A DNA stretch of 64,000 bases from Nitrospira sp. (lineage in GTDB: Bacteria > Nitrospirota > Nitrospiria > Nitrospirales > Nitrospiraceae). Made by a program: the position numbers and the translations under genes. This document shows positions 52,593 to 62,724 of the stretch, one piece after another. The notes below the pieces were generated by a model, which made no database searches, was not told the origin of the DNA, and saw nothing but the letters and a program-made list of their open reading frames with translations. How positions within the stretch are numbered: the first letter of the stretch is position 1; each line of letters opens with the position of its first letter. The DNA is taken from NCBI GenBank assembly GCA_005116835.1, contig SWDM01000019.1:62001-126000 (forward strand), given 5' to 3'.

Positions 52593-55500
52593 GTGAGAAT
52601 AGAGCGTCGATTTACACATCGTGGACAAAGTCCCTATGAAGGTCTGACTTTCGTGAAACGTTCGTCGGAGATTCGCAATCCAGACGGATCGACCGTGTTC
52701 AAGCTGGACAATATCGACATTCCGGAGCCCTGGTCTCAGCTCGCGATCGATATTCTCGCTCAGAAATACTTTCGGAAGGCCGGAGTACCGCAACAAGACG
52801 AGGCCGGTGCTCCGATTATCGGGGCGGACGGCAAACCGAAGTTGGGAGGAGAGAATGATTCCCGGCAAGTATTTGGACGGCTCGCCGGTTGTTGGACCTC
52901 TTGGGGGAAGAATTTCGGTTATTTCAAGACGCCGGAGGATGCCGACGCCTTTCATGATGAACTCTGCTTTATGCTGGCACATCAGATGGCCGCGCCCAAC
53001 TCGCCCCAGTGGTTTAACACGGGGCTACATTATGCCTACGGGCTTTCAGGGCCTGCACAGGGGCATTACTACGTCGATCCCAAGACACGTGAAGTCGTCA
53101 AGGCAGTCAACGCATTTGAGCATCCACAACCGCATGCCTGCTTCATTCAATCCATTGAAGACGACTTGGTCGGCGAGGGCGGCATCATGGATCTCTGGGT
53201 GCGGGAAGCGCGGCTGTTCAAGTATGGATCTGGGACCGGGACTAATTTCTCCAGGCTTCGCGGGGATGGTGAACCGTTGTCCGGCGGCGGTCGCTCATCC
53301 GGTTTGATGTCCTTTCTTCGCATCGGCGATCGCGCAGCCGGCGCCATTAAGTCCGGTGGGACGACCAGACGGGCTGCCAAGATGGTCTGCCTCGATTTGG
53401 ACCACCCAGACATCGAGGAGTTTATCAACTGGAAGGTGGTGGAAGAGCAAAAAGTCGCCGCGATGGTGACCGGTTCAAAAATCTGCGCGCAGCGCCTCAA
53501 CGCCGTGCTCAAGGCCTGCCACCTCGTCGATGACACAGGTCAGATGAAAGTCGAGATCGACGCGAAGCAGAATCCGATCCTCATGGAAGCCTTGGCGGCT
53601 GCTCGGCGGGATGCGGTTCCAGAAGCCTATGTTCAGCGGATGTTTTCCTATGCGCAGCAAGGGTTCACTCATTTTGTGTTTCATGAGTACGACACGAATT
53701 GGGACGGCAAGGCCTACCAAACTGTGTCCGGTCAAAACTCAAACAACAGTGTGCGTATTCCCAACCATTTCTTTGAAACGTTGGAGGCGGACGGCGATTG
53801 GCAGCTCAAGCGGCGAATCGACGGCAGAGTCTCCAAGACCATCAAGGCACGGGATCTTTGGGACCAGATCGCTTGGGCCGCTTGGATTTGTGCGGATCCC
53901 GGCACGCAATACGACACCACCATCAACGAATGGCATACCTGCCCTGAAGATGGCCGAATCAATGCCTCCAATCCCTGTTCCGAATACATGTTCCTCGACG
54001 ATACGGCGTGCAATTTGGCTTCGCTCAACCTCGCTCAATTCTTCACCACAGACGGCCAATTCGAGCTGGAGAATTTCCGCCATGCCGTACGCCTTTGGAC
54101 GGTCGTACTGGAAATCAGTGTCCTCATGGCGTCGTTTCCCAGCCGTTCCATTGCCGAGAAGAGTTATCAGTTTCGAACGCTGGGGCTCGGCTATGCCAAT
54201 ATGGGCACTGTGTTGATGCGGCAAGGCATTCCCTACGATTCTCCTAAAGCATTGGCCATCTGCGGCGCCTTGACCGCCATCATGACGGGCGAGGCCTACG
54301 GCGCGTCGGCTGAAATGGCGGCAGAGCTATGGCCCTTCCCCGGCTATGCCAAAAACCGTGAAGCCATGTTGCGCGTCATCCGTAATCATCGGCGCGCCTC
54401 GTACAATGCTGCTCCGGAAGAATACGAAGGCTTGTCGATTGCACCGGTCGGCATCCAGCCGGAACATTGCCCTATTGAGCTGCTCGTGGCGGCACGTCGA
54501 GCCTGGGACCGTGCTCTGGAATTGGGAACAGCCTATGGGTATCGCAATGCGCAGGTCACGGTGATTGCTCCTACCGGGACGATCGGACTTGTCATGGATT
54601 GCGACACGACCGGCATCGAACCAGACTTTGCGCTAGTCAAATTCAAGAAATTGGCCGGTGGGGGCTATTTCAAGATCATCAATCAGAGTATCCCTGCTTC
54701 CCTCAGAACGTTGGGGTATAGCGAGTCTCAGATTCAGGACATCGTAAACTATTGTGTCGGACGGCATACCTTGCAGACCGCGCCATTCATCAACCATGAG
54801 ACCCTGAGACAGAAAGGGTTCGACGATGCCACCCTTGCGCGAATGGAGTCCGGGTTGGCCCAGGCATTCGAGATTCAATTTGCCTTTAATAAATATGCGC
54901 TGGGTGAGGATTTTTGCCGAGAAAAGCTGGGATTGACCGACGCGCAATTGAATGATTCCAACTTCAACATGCTAAAAACACTTGGGTTTACCCAGGAAGA
55001 AATTGCCGCTGCCAACGATTACTGCTGCGGCACCATGACGGTGGAAGGGGCGCCATTTCTCAAAGCCGAGCACCTTCCGATCTTCGATTGCGCCAACCGG
55101 TGCGGCAGGATAGGCCAGAGGTATATCGCTGTCGATGCGCATATCCGTATGATGGCTGCGGCGCAGCCATTCATCAGCGGCGCCATCAGCAAAACGATCA
55201 ATATGCCGGCCGATGCCACATTGGACGAAGTGAAGTCCGCCTATTTATTTGCCTGGAAGAGCATGGTCAAGGCCGTGGCTTTGTATCGCGATGGTTCGAA
55301 GTTGAGCCAGCCGCTATCGGCCTCGACCGACAGCGGTAAGACTGTCGAAGCTTCATCGGAAATACTGTCGATAGCGGAGAAGATCACAGAGCGGGTGTTG
55401 GTTCGGTATTTAGCCAAGCGCCGCCCACTCCCGGCCAGACGCAACGGGTACACACAGAAAGCCGTTGTCGGAGGACATAAGCTCTACCTGCGCACCGGTG

Positions 55501-56132
55501 AGTATGAGGATGGCACTTGCGGCGAAATATTCCTCGATATGCACAAAGAAGGAGCTGCATTCCGCAGCCTGATGAATTGCTTTGCCATTGCAATTTCACT
55601 GGGCCTCCAGCATGGAGTTCCACTGGAGGAGTTTGTCGAGGCGTTCGTGTTTACCCGTTTTGAGCCGAATGGTCCCGTCAAATTGAACGACCGTATCAAA
55701 ATGTCGACGTCGATCATCGATTATATCTTCCGAGAACTTGCCGTGACCTATCTTGATCGTTATGACTTGGCACAGGTTCAGGAAGAGGATCTTAGAATGG
55801 ATTCCGTCAAGATGGACGAGCAGGATCCTGAATGTGTCGAAGAGGAAGCCACTGCAGAAACGTTGGCTTCAGCCTCGATCAGCACAGACATGTTTCCTTC
55901 ACGACGAGGGGCGATACCGCGGCATAAGGGCAATGGTCAAGGCAATGGCAATGGTAATGTAGCCCATTCGATCGAACTGAAGCGTGAAACCACAACCTTG
56001 ACCGCCATCCAAGTGGCGCGCCAAAAGGGTTATGAGGGGGATCCCTGCTCCGAGTGCAAGCAGTTCACCATGGTTCGAAACGGAACCTGCCTTAAGTGTG
56101 AAACCTGCGGCACCACGAGTGGTTGTTCGTAG
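52593..56132 (+). CDS. nrdJ: Adenosylcobalamin-dependent (class II) ribonucleotide reductase
   Basis: 1179 residues from GTG 52593, which has GGGGGAGGGG upstream; the frame can be extended to 52518 but without a ribosome site. Makes deoxyribonucleotides aerobically or anaerobically with vitamin B12. ATP-cone-free N-terminus; [40 protein letters not shown] and [17 protein letters not shown]-like motifs ([20 protein letters not shown]) are present; the C-terminus ends in a zinc-ribbon tail [20 protein letters not shown] followed by CGTTSGCS with redox Cys. No class I genes are in this window. Confidence 0.95.
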   Translation: MRIERRFTHRGQSPYEGLTFVKRSSEIRNPDGSTVFKLDNIDIPEPWSQLAIDILAQKYFRKAGVPQQDEAGAPIIGADGKPKLGGENDSRQVFGRLAGCWTSWGKNFGYFKTPEDADAFHDELCFMLAHQMAAPNSPQWFNTGLHYAYGLSGPAQGHYYVDPKTREVVKAVNAFEHPQPHACFIQSIEDDLVGEGGIMDLWVREARLFKYGSGTGTNFSRLRGDGEPLSGGGRSSGLMSFLRIGDRAAGAIKSGGTTRRAAKMVCLDLDHPDIEEFINWKVVEEQKVAAMVTGSKICAQRLNAVLKACHLVDDTGQMKVEIDAKQNPILMEALAAARRDAVPEAYVQRMFSYAQQGFTHFVFHEYDTNWDGKAYQTVSGQNSNNSVRIPNHFFETLEADGDWQLKRRIDGRVSKTIKARDLWDQIAWAAWICADPGTQYDTTINEWHTCPEDGRINASNPCSEYMFLDDTACNLASLNLAQFFTTDGQFELENFRHAVRLWTVVLEISVLMASFPSRSIAEKSYQFRTLGLGYANMGTVLMRQGIPYDSPKALAICGALTAIMTGEAYGASAEMAAELWPFPGYAKNREAMLRVIRNHRRASYNAAPEEYEGLSIAPVGIQPEHCPIELLVAARRAWDRALELGTAYGYRNAQVTVIAPTGTIGLVMDCDTTGIEPDFALVKFKKLAGGGYFKIINQSIPASLRTLGYSESQIQDIVNYCVGRHTLQTAPFINHETLRQKGFDDATLARMESGLAQAFEIQFAFNKYALGEDFCREKLGLTDAQLNDSNFNMLKTLGFTQEEIAAANDYCCGTMTVEGAPFLKAEHLPIFDCANRCGRIGQRYIAVDAHIRMMAAAQPFISGAISKTINMPADATLDEVKSAYLFAWKSMVKAVALYRDGSKLSQPLSASTDSGKTVEASSEILSIAEKITERVLVRYLAKRRPLPARRNGYTQKAVVGGHKLYLRTGEYEDGTCGEIFLDMHKEGAAFRSLMNCFAIAISLGLQHGVPLEEFVEAFVFTRFEPNGPVKLNDRIKMSTSIIDYIFRELAVTYLDRYDLAQVQEEDLRMDSVKMDEQDPECVEEEATAETLASASISTDMFPSRRGAIPRHKGNGQGNGNGNVAHSIELKRETTTLTAIQVARQKGYEGDPCSECKQFTMVRNGTCLKCETCGTTSGCS

Positions 56133-56143
56133 GGGAGGACTCT

Positions 56144-56551
56144 ATGAGTACGGCACTTCGCGAGCAAGGAATAGTCACGGTCCACGATCAGGTCGTGAGC
56201 CTGGTCGCACAGCGTTGGGCAAAGGCCTTTCATTGCAAGGTGACGATCCTTACGGATCTTGAACAAAACCCTTGGGCTGATCCTCGGCAACAGTGCGATA
56301 TCGTCGGGTGGCAGGTGAGTTCATCCGGCAACAGGATGGAGTGGATGGCTGAGGTCGAAACCCATGATTCGATCGAGGATGTTGCTACCGCTTTAGAATG
56401 GAAAGAGGCTGTTGTGCCAGGAGTTCCCTTCTATCTGCTCGTGCCACGTGGACTCAAAGAGTCGGCAAAGAGCTTGGCAGGAACTGCTGCGGTCCCTGTT
56501 AACGGTATATACGAGTACACGTTTGTAAACGGTTTATGTCAGGTGCTCTAA
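56144..56551 (+). CDS. Hypothetical protein downstream of nrdJ
   Basis: 135 residues, ATG 56144 with GGGGAGG upstream, 11 bases after the nrdJ stop, so probably co-transcribed. QCDIVGWQVSSSGNRMEWMA then EVETHDSI resembles the D...ExE core of nuclease-like folds, but no catalytic Lys follows, so no function is claimed. The end is hydrophobic and Tyr-rich (YEYTFVNGLCQVL). Confidence 0.6.
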   Translation: MSTALREQGIVTVHDQVVSLVAQRWAKAFHCKVTILTDLEQNPWADPRQQCDIVGWQVSSSGNRMEWMAEVETHDSIEDVATALEWKEAVVPGVPFYLLVPRGLKESAKSLAGTAAVPVNGIYEYTFVNGLCQVL

Positions 56552-56828
56552 ACTGTATCTGCTTCATGACCCAGAATGTTTCTTTTCCCTGCTTTTCAAG
56601 TAAGGGATAAGGGGAGAGTGTCCTGCAGCTGCCCTCCCAATCAGCGGTTCCCTTATGCAATCCTATGGCTATGATCGGGAGTGTTGCGCAGTTTATAATC
56701 ACCCCGCTGTAGTCACTCAGGAATAAGCAAAGATTCGACGTACCCTGCTTACCAGGGGAATGTGAATTCTCAAAGCCAGGTAGGGTGGTTGTCATCGTCA
56801 TAGTTTCTCAAGCCACGGAGTAATTCCC

Positions 56829-57239
56829 ATGCCTACAACGACACAATTGGTGATCCGAGGTTTGAGCAAGCTTGGCGTCATGGCTCAAGTGGCCCAAGTT
56901 CTCGGTGAGGCGAAGGTCAATATCAAGGCTTTCTCAGCTCCGGAAGTTACTGGAAGCGGAAAACTGAGACTATTGGTTTCCGATTTAGAAGCCGCTCGCT
57001 CAGTCCTGAAAGCCGCAAAGATCAAGTTTACAGAGGAAACGGCCTTGTTGTTGAGCCTTGAAAATACGCCGGGCGCCTTGAAAGAAGTGGCAGATCTGTT
57101 GACCAAAGCTCGTATCAACATTAAATGCGGCTATTGCACCCCGTCCCGTGAAGGTAAGCGCGCAATCGTGGTCCTAACAGTCTCAAACACAGAGAAGGCG
57201 CTCAAAATCCTGCAGGATCGATCCCTCGATGAGTTCTAG
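56829..57239 (+). CDS. Tandem ACT-domain protein
   Basis: 136 residues made of two ACT modules: LVIRGLSKLGVMAQVAQVLG / VNIKAFSAPEV and LLLSLENTPGALKEVADLLT / INIKCGYCTPSREG. Free ACT proteins are small-molecule sensors, often for amino acids; the ligand is not predictable. Monocistronic, with a family 2 element downstream. Confidence 0.85.
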   Translation: MPTTTQLVIRGLSKLGVMAQVAQVLGEAKVNIKAFSAPEVTGSGKLRLLVSDLEAARSVLKAAKIKFTEETALLLSLENTPGALKEVADLLTKARINIKCGYCTPSREGKRAIVVLTVSNTEKALKILQDRSLDEF

Positions 57240-57294
57240 CAGGCTGCAGAGAAACTCGGTTTCTACATAAACTGCCGCTGCTAATTCAATAGCT

Positions 57295-57411
57295 CAGGAT
57301 GCTTAAATGGCCGCTCAGCAAGCCCGCAGTTCCGAGGCTGACCCTCGTTCACGTTTCAGGGTCCTTGGGAGCGATGCGAAAACGCAGCTGGCGGGCTTTT
57401 TCAGCATCCTG
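57295..57411. mobile_element. Family 2 inverted-repeat element, diverged copy 3
   Basis: 117 bases: CAGGATGCTTAAATGGCCGC at the left, GCGGGCTTTTTCAGCATCCTG at the right (read in reverse: CAGGATGCTGAAAAAGCC). The centre differs from copies 1 and 2 (GACCCTCGTTCACGTTTCAGGGTC hairpin), so the ends are conserved better than the core. Confidence 0.6.
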
Positions 57412-57467
57412 ATAGCAGAAGGCAGGTATTCGTGAAGAGTAATCGGTTCTGCTGATCGCTTTGTTCT

Positions 57468-58259
57468 TTGTCCTGGCTCGAAGCCATAGTCATCCAGACA
57501 CGAACTACGTTTCATGTTGTATCTTTCAGCGCCGTCGAGATTTATGCTGTGCTGAATTGGTTTTCCAGCAGCCTGCCAGGCAGGTCAAACAAATCGCAAT
57601 CGGATCAGCCACGCTGGCTGATCCTTCTTTTCTCGACGGTCCTAGCCGGTACCCTAACCACATGCAGCGGCATTCCCAAACCTACATATTTCCCTGGCTA
57701 CCCTATTGGATTTATTGAGCGAGGGGTCGCATCATGGTATGGGCCAGGGTTTCATGGAAACAAGACGGCAAACGGCGAGCGGTACGATATGCATCAACTC
57801 ACTGCTGCCCATCGGACCTTGCCCCTTGGGTCGATCGCGGTGGTTCGATCGATGAGTACCGGCCGAAAGGTGACTGTTCGCATTAACGATCGGGGTCCAT
57901 TTGCCAGAGGGAGGGTGCTCGATCTCTCGCTTGCCGGGGCCAACGCGCTGGGAATGACCGGATCTGGAACCGACGAGGTTGAATTACAGGTAGTTGGATA
58001 TCAAGGACGGGCTGCTGAAATAGGGTTTTTGCGAGTGCAAGTCGGGTCTTTTTCCGATCAGCAAAACGCGCTTAACCTCTTGGAGCGTGTGAAGCCTCTT
58101 TACCCCGGTGGAAGAATCCAGATTGTCGATCTTCCAGAAGGAAGGCGATACCGTGTTCAGGTTGGTCAGTTTTCAAAAGAGTCTCAAGCAGAAGCCGCCG
58201 CCGCTCACTTGGAATCGACTCTCGACCTCCAGGGAGTGGTATTTCGAGACGACTCATAG
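57468..58259 (+). CDS. RlpA-like lipoprotein (double-psi barrel plus SPOR)
   Basis: About 263 residues at most; the start is uncertain because the true lipobox (LAGTLTTCSG) lies about 65 residues in, so translation may begin nearer, for example a GTG near 57549. Then DPBB motif GVASWYGPGFHGNKTANGER with AAHRTLPLGS and VRINDRGPFARGRVLDLS, and a SPOR repeat (RVQVGSFSDQQNALNLLERV; YRVQVGQFSKESQAEAAAAH) that binds denuded peptidoglycan. Outer-membrane anchored, division septum role likely. Confidence 0.82.
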   Translation: MSWLEAIVIQTRTTFHVVSFSAVEIYAVLNWFSSSLPGRSNKSQSDQPRWLILLFSTVLAGTLTTCSGIPKPTYFPGYPIGFIERGVASWYGPGFHGNKTANGERYDMHQLTAAHRTLPLGSIAVVRSMSTGRKVTVRINDRGPFARGRVLDLSLAGANALGMTGSGTDEVELQVVGYQGRAAEIGFLRVQVGSFSDQQNALNLLERVKPLYPGGRIQIVDLPEGRRYRVQVGQFSKESQAEAAAAHLESTLDLQGVVFRDDS

Positions 58260-58545
58260 CATAGGGTTGGGTTATCTATCCGGTGTTTTTAATTCTTCAT
58301 GTTTTCCGCGGACATGCACCGCAACTGTTTGATATTGTGGTGTGTTTTCAGCATATGCTTGCCCGCTCCTCCATCCATATGGTACATGTACAGCTCAATG
58401 AAAACAGGTCCGATAGGTTCCTATCAAGCCATTCTGTTCCCTCAAACTTTGCAAAGTAGGCCGAAGGCCACAGGGGATAGTCACTGGATTCTCCAATATT
58501 CCAGACCGACCGATATAGTCGGTCGTCTCTAATACATTACAAACT

Positions 58546-59826
58546 ATGGATGTTCTGATTCTCTTAGGCCTTATTGTTCTTTCAGCTGTGATCTCCACGG
58601 CTGAAATCGGTTTCTTTGCTGTCAATTCAACGAAGCTGAAGGCGCTCGCCCAAACGGGAAACACTCGGGCCAAGTTAGCCCTCCATCTCCGTAGCGACCC
58701 GCAAAAGCTCCTTTCGACTATTTTGGTCGGCGACCGCCTGATCGGCGTGGCAACGCCGATGTATGCCACCTTTCTGACCCTGAGCATCTATGGGGGCCAA
58801 ACGTTTTTTGACGAGGCCATCGCCGTCATGGTCGGACTGCTGACATTTGTCCTCTTGGTAGCGGTCGACGTGATCCCTAAAACATTAGCGGCCAAGTTTG
58901 CGGTTCCGGTCACGCTGAACATGGCCTACCCTGTGTACGGGGTTCAGCTGCTTCTCAAACCATTATTGTTTCTGATCGTACCGATGATCTACAAGTTGAC
59001 AGGAGGAAAGGGTCTCACGCTTCCTCTCGTGACCGAGGAAGAGTTGAAGATCATGCTGGATGAGGGGGGGAAGACTGGGACGATTGAATTCGAAAAAGTA
59101 AAAATGATCAAGAACGTCTTCCAGCTTAAAGACATTACAGCTGAGGACGCGATGACACCTCGTCTCTACGTCTTCTCGTTGGATGGTAACCTCTGTCTGA
59201 AGGAGGCGCAGGAGCTCCTCTATAACTCGAAATACTCGCGAATCCCCGTGTATGACGGAACGCACGATAACATTACGGGCATTCTTTACAAGACGAGGGC
59301 CTTGACAGAACTTGCCAAGGGGCAGCATGAGTCGAAGCTCAAGGATATTGCTTATCCTCCGTTGTTCGTCCCCTCAGGCAAGACGGCGGACGATCTCATG
59401 AAGCAGTTTCAGCAGGAAAAACGGCATATGGCGGTCGTGGTCAACGAGTTCGGCGGTGTGATGGGGATCGTTACGCTCGAAGATCTTCTCGAAGAGGTGG
59501 TCGGAGAGATCATGGACGAAACCGACATTACCGAAGAATTGATCAAACGCTTGGGGAAAAACCATATTCTCGTTCATAGCAGAACCGAAGTGCGTAAGGT
59601 CAACGACTTCCTCAAAGTCGACCTTGGCGATGAAGCAGTGACGATCGGTGGCCTGATTCAACAGGAACTTGGAAGAATTCCTAAGGTTGGAGAGGAAGTA
59701 CGGATCGCCAACTGCCGAATCCTCATTCATGAAGCCGAGCCTCGCTCTATCCGCAGCGTTCAGATCTTTCGTGAAGAGAAGGCGCCGGCTCCCGTCGAAA
59801 CTCCAAACCTCGACCTCGTCAGCTAA
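58546..59826 (+). CDS. CNNM/CorC-type membrane protein (DUF21 + CBS + CorC_HlyC)
   Basis: 426 residues. DUF21 membrane domain (LIVLSAVISTAEIGFFAVNS; VLLVAVDVIPKTLAAKFAVP), two CBS repeats (DAMTPRLYVFSLDGNLCLKE; YPPLFVPSGKTADDLMKQFQ then HMAVVVNEFGGVMGIVTLED), and a C-terminal CorC_HlyC domain. Members handle Mg2+/Co2+ efflux; annotation as a haemolysin is historical. The stop overlaps the convergent ligA gene by eight bases. Confidence 0.9.
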   Translation: MDVLILLGLIVLSAVISTAEIGFFAVNSTKLKALAQTGNTRAKLALHLRSDPQKLLSTILVGDRLIGVATPMYATFLTLSIYGGQTFFDEAIAVMVGLLTFVLLVAVDVIPKTLAAKFAVPVTLNMAYPVYGVQLLLKPLLFLIVPMIYKLTGGKGLTLPLVTEEELKIMLDEGGKTGTIEFEKVKMIKNVFQLKDITAEDAMTPRLYVFSLDGNLCLKEAQELLYNSKYSRIPVYDGTHDNITGILYKTRALTELAKGQHESKLKDIAYPPLFVPSGKTADDLMKQFQQEKRHMAVVVNEFGGVMGIVTLEDLLEEVVGEIMDETDITEELIKRLGKNHILVHSRTEVRKVNDFLKVDLGDEAVTIGGLIQQELGRIPKVGEEVRIANCRILIHEAEPRSIRSVQIFREEKAPAPVETPNLDLVS

Positions 59827-61852
59827 CCACGTTCTGACCCGTTTCGATCAGGGATGCAAATTCCTGTTCCGTCAGTATCGTCACTCCCAGTGTACGGGCC
59901 TGCTCCAGTTTAGACCCAGGATCCCGCCCAACCACAAGATAGGATGTTTTTTTGCTTACGCTTGAGGATATACGAGCTCCTGCAGCTTCCACAGCCAGTT
60001 GTGCGCCATCTCGTGTGAAGTGATCCAGCCCGCCTGTGAACACGAAGGTTTTCCCTGCAAGTGAGGAAGTCGCTCGATCTCCCGTTGCCGTACCGGGCGC
60101 AACCTGTACTCCCAATTCCAGGAGTTGCGCAATAACTTCCCGATTGCGCGGCTCAGACCAATAGGCCACCAAACTCTCGGAAATTTCAGGGCCAATCTCA
60201 CGAATCTGTTGAAACCGATCGCGATCTGCCGACATGATTTGATCGAGGGATCCAAACTCACGGGCCAGCACTTTAGCAATATGCTGCCCAACTTGCCTGA
60301 TCCCAAGTCCCATGAGAAAGCGATCGAGAGGAACGGTCTTACTGCCTGCAATCGAGTCCAAGAGGAGTCTGGCCGATCGATCTGCAAACCCATCGAGTGT
60401 GACGAGATCGTCTATCTTCAGCCGATACAGATCTGCGAGCGATTGCGCCAATTTCTTGTCGACAAGCTGCGCGACGGTCTTCTTTCCCAAGCCGTCGATG
60501 TGGAGCGCGTGTTTGGAGGCAAAATGTTCGATAGCCCCCTTGAGTTGGGCGGCACAGGCTGACTGGCCGGTACAATAGAAATAGGCGCCTTCACGACCGA
60601 CGGTAGACCCGCAAACTGGACAACGGTCCGGCATGCAGAAGGGGTCGCGACGTTGCTCATCAGGGATTGGAACGCGCTCGGCAATCGCGGGAATGACATC
60701 GCCTGCCCGTTCTACCTTGACCGTATCGTTGATCCGAATGTCTTTCCGCGCCACTTCATCAGCGTTGTGCAAGGTGGCCCGGCTGATGGTGACACCGCCG
60801 ACCTCCACCGGCTTCAAAAGGGCGACGGGCGTGAGGGTTCCCGTTCTTCCGACGGAGACGACAATATCCTGTACGACGGTGATTTCCTTGCGAGGGGCAA
60901 ATTTATAGGCAATGGCCCATCGAGGACTGCGAGATTTCATGCCGAGGCGACTCTGCCAGTCCCGGCGGTTCACCTTTACCACCACCCCATCGATCTCATA
61001 AGGCAGTTGATCCCGGACCAGATCCGTTTCCCGGTGAAACGTCACCACGTCGTCGATTGAAGCACAGAGCCGTCGGCGCTCATGATCGGGTATCGGCAGA
61101 CCCCACTGGGCCATGGTTTCCAGCTCATTCCAGTGTGTCGATGGAGCAGACCCTGATAGAGCCATGATTTCGTAACAGGTCACGACCAATGGACGGGTTG
61201 CGGTAATGGCAGAATCCAATTGTCGGAGCGAGCCGGCGGCTGCATTGCGCGGATTGGCAAAGGCCTCGTCTCCTCGTTCCGTCATGCGGCGATTCAAGGA
61301 TTGGAAATCGTCGAGACGCATGTAAACTTCACCACGGACGACAAGGTGATCGGGAAGGCTGGAATGAGCCTGTAACTGGAGCGGTAGGGAACGAATCGTA
61401 CGAAGATTGACGGTCACATCTTCCCCGGTCGTTCCATCGCCTCTGGTCGCGCCACGGGTAAAGACCCCATGGTCGTACACGAGTTCAACCGATAAGCCAT
61501 CGAATTTTGGTTCCGCGCTGTACTCTACAGAGGTCGTTTCGAGTTCGCGTTTCATCCGCTGGTCGAAGGTCTGAACCTCACCCTGATCTACAATTGAGTC
61601 AAGGCTGAGCATCGGTTGTTCGTGGGGAACCTTGAGCAGTTCGTCGAGTGGCGGCGCGCCGACACGTTGGGTGGGGGAGTCCGGCGTGACCAACTCAGGG
61701 TGAGCCTGTTCCAGTTCAAGCAGCTCCCGAAACAGAAGATCGTACTGGGAGTCGGAAACTTCTGGACGATCCTTGACATAGTAGAGATAGTCGTGCCGTC
61801 TGATTTCGTCCCGGAGGGCTATCAGTTTGGCGAAAATGTCGGTGTGGGCCAT
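59819..61852 (-). CDS. ligA: NAD-dependent DNA ligase LigA
   Basis: 677 residues, full length. Adenylated Lys116 in EPKFDGLS (most ligases have KIDG or KVDG), N-terminal Ia domain with PEVSDSQYDLLFRELLELE, OB fold, zinc finger (CPVCGSTVGREGAYFYC with ACAAQLKG), helix-hairpin-helix repeats, and a C-terminal BRCT domain (GKTFVFTGGLDHFTRDGAQL). Start ATG 61852; a longer frame has no family match. Convergent with the CNNM gene. Confidence 0.97.
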   Translation of the reverse strand: MAHTDIFAKLIALRDEIRRHDYLYYVKDRPEVSDSQYDLLFRELLELEQAHPELVTPDSPTQRVGAPPLDELLKVPHEQPMLSLDSIVDQGEVQTFDQRMKRELETTSVEYSAEPKFDGLSVELVYDHGVFTRGATRGDGTTGEDVTVNLRTIRSLPLQLQAHSSLPDHLVVRGEVYMRLDDFQSLNRRMTERGDEAFANPRNAAAGSLRQLDSAITATRPLVVTCYEIMALSGSAPSTHWNELETMAQWGLPIPDHERRRLCASIDDVVTFHRETDLVRDQLPYEIDGVVVKVNRRDWQSRLGMKSRSPRWAIAYKFAPRKEITVVQDIVVSVGRTGTLTPVALLKPVEVGGVTISRATLHNADEVARKDIRINDTVKVERAGDVIPAIAERVPIPDEQRRDPFCMPDRCPVCGSTVGREGAYFYCTGQSACAAQLKGAIEHFASKHALHIDGLGKKTVAQLVDKKLAQSLADLYRLKIDDLVTLDGFADRSARLLLDSIAGSKTVPLDRFLMGLGIRQVGQHIAKVLAREFGSLDQIMSADRDRFQQIREIGPEISESLVAYWSEPRNREVIAQLLELGVQVAPGTATGDRATSSLAGKTFVFTGGLDHFTRDGAQLAVEAAGARISSSVSKKTSYLVVGRDPGSKLEQARTLGVTILTEQEFASLIETGQNVVS

Positions 61853-62070
61853 AGGACTGGATGGCGGCAAACAAGGCAAGCGATGATCCAGACCGTACCA
61901 TAGGGCCGGGGAGTGGGTCAAACATCGAATGCGCCATATTCGCTTTGACTTTCGCTGCGATAGACACTATTCTTAGAGTCCTATTCGGCACGATTTTGCA
62001 TTATTTTCAGCCAGCACCCACCTCTTGCTGCGAGAGGTGGAAATTCGTCATGACTGCCAGGGAGGTATCC

Positions 62071-62715
62071 ATGAAAGGGGAGTATTGCGTGAATAAATTG
62101 ATGCTCAGATCCAGCTATCGATTCGTCATCATCGTCTGTGGAGGGCTATTACTGAGCGGCTGTGTCATGGCAGAGAAATACGATGCAGAAAAGGCGCGCA
62201 GCCTAAACTTCCAACGCCTGCTTGCTCAGGAAGAGAAACGCACAGGAGAGCTCGATAGTGAAGTCAGGCGGGCGAAGAATGAATTGATGGAGTACGAATC
62301 CAGGAATCGTGAGCTCACGGCGCAAGTGCAAGCCACTCGGGACCAAATGGCCCGCGCGCAGGAGGAAGCCGAGGCTATGAAGGAGTCTGCGCTGCTAGAG
62401 CGTAAAGCCAAAGCGGATATGAAACGCGCGCTCAAACCGACCGGTAAGGCGCCGGCTGGTGAATCGATGACGGATGCGGTGGATTTGAGAGCCGCCGGTT
62501 CCAGGACCGCTCCGGAGGCATCTGCTGCACCGGTGGCGCCAGAAGGCTCATTGGGAGGTGCGCGATCCATGGTCCATGTCGTAAAGCCAGGCGAAACGCT
62601 TTACCGGATCAGTCGGCGTTATGGCGTTGCGGTGGACAAGGTCAGAAAGTGGAACAAACTGCCTGACGACATCATTGAGGTAGGACAGAGGCTTGTCGTG
62701 GGCCAAGAACAATAG
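62071..62715 (+). CDS. LysM lipoprotein with coiled coil
   Basis: 214 residues. Signal peptide and lipobox (VIIVCGGLLLSGCVMAEKYD), a coiled coil (EKARSLNFQRLLAQEEKRTG; ELMEYESRNRELTAQVQATR), an Ala/Pro linker and a C-terminal LysM repeat (VHVVKPGETLYRISRRYGVA; VRKWNKLPDDIIEVGQRLVV). Likely binds peptidoglycan. ATG 62071 has GGGAGG six bases upstream. Confidence 0.85.
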   Translation: MKGEYCVNKLMLRSSYRFVIIVCGGLLLSGCVMAEKYDAEKARSLNFQRLLAQEEKRTGELDSEVRRAKNELMEYESRNRELTAQVQATRDQMARAQEEAEAMKESALLERKAKADMKRALKPTGKAPAGESMTDAVDLRAAGSRTAPEASAAPVAPEGSLGGARSMVHVVKPGETLYRISRRYGVAVDKVRKWNKLPDDIIEVGQRLVVGQEQ

Positions 62716-62724
62716 GACGATCAC

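Noticed and set aside
58260-58545. Possible small gene between the RlpA-like and CNNM genes
   Set aside because: 286 bases with frames lacking a ribosome site; treated as an untranslated gap holding the CNNM promoter.
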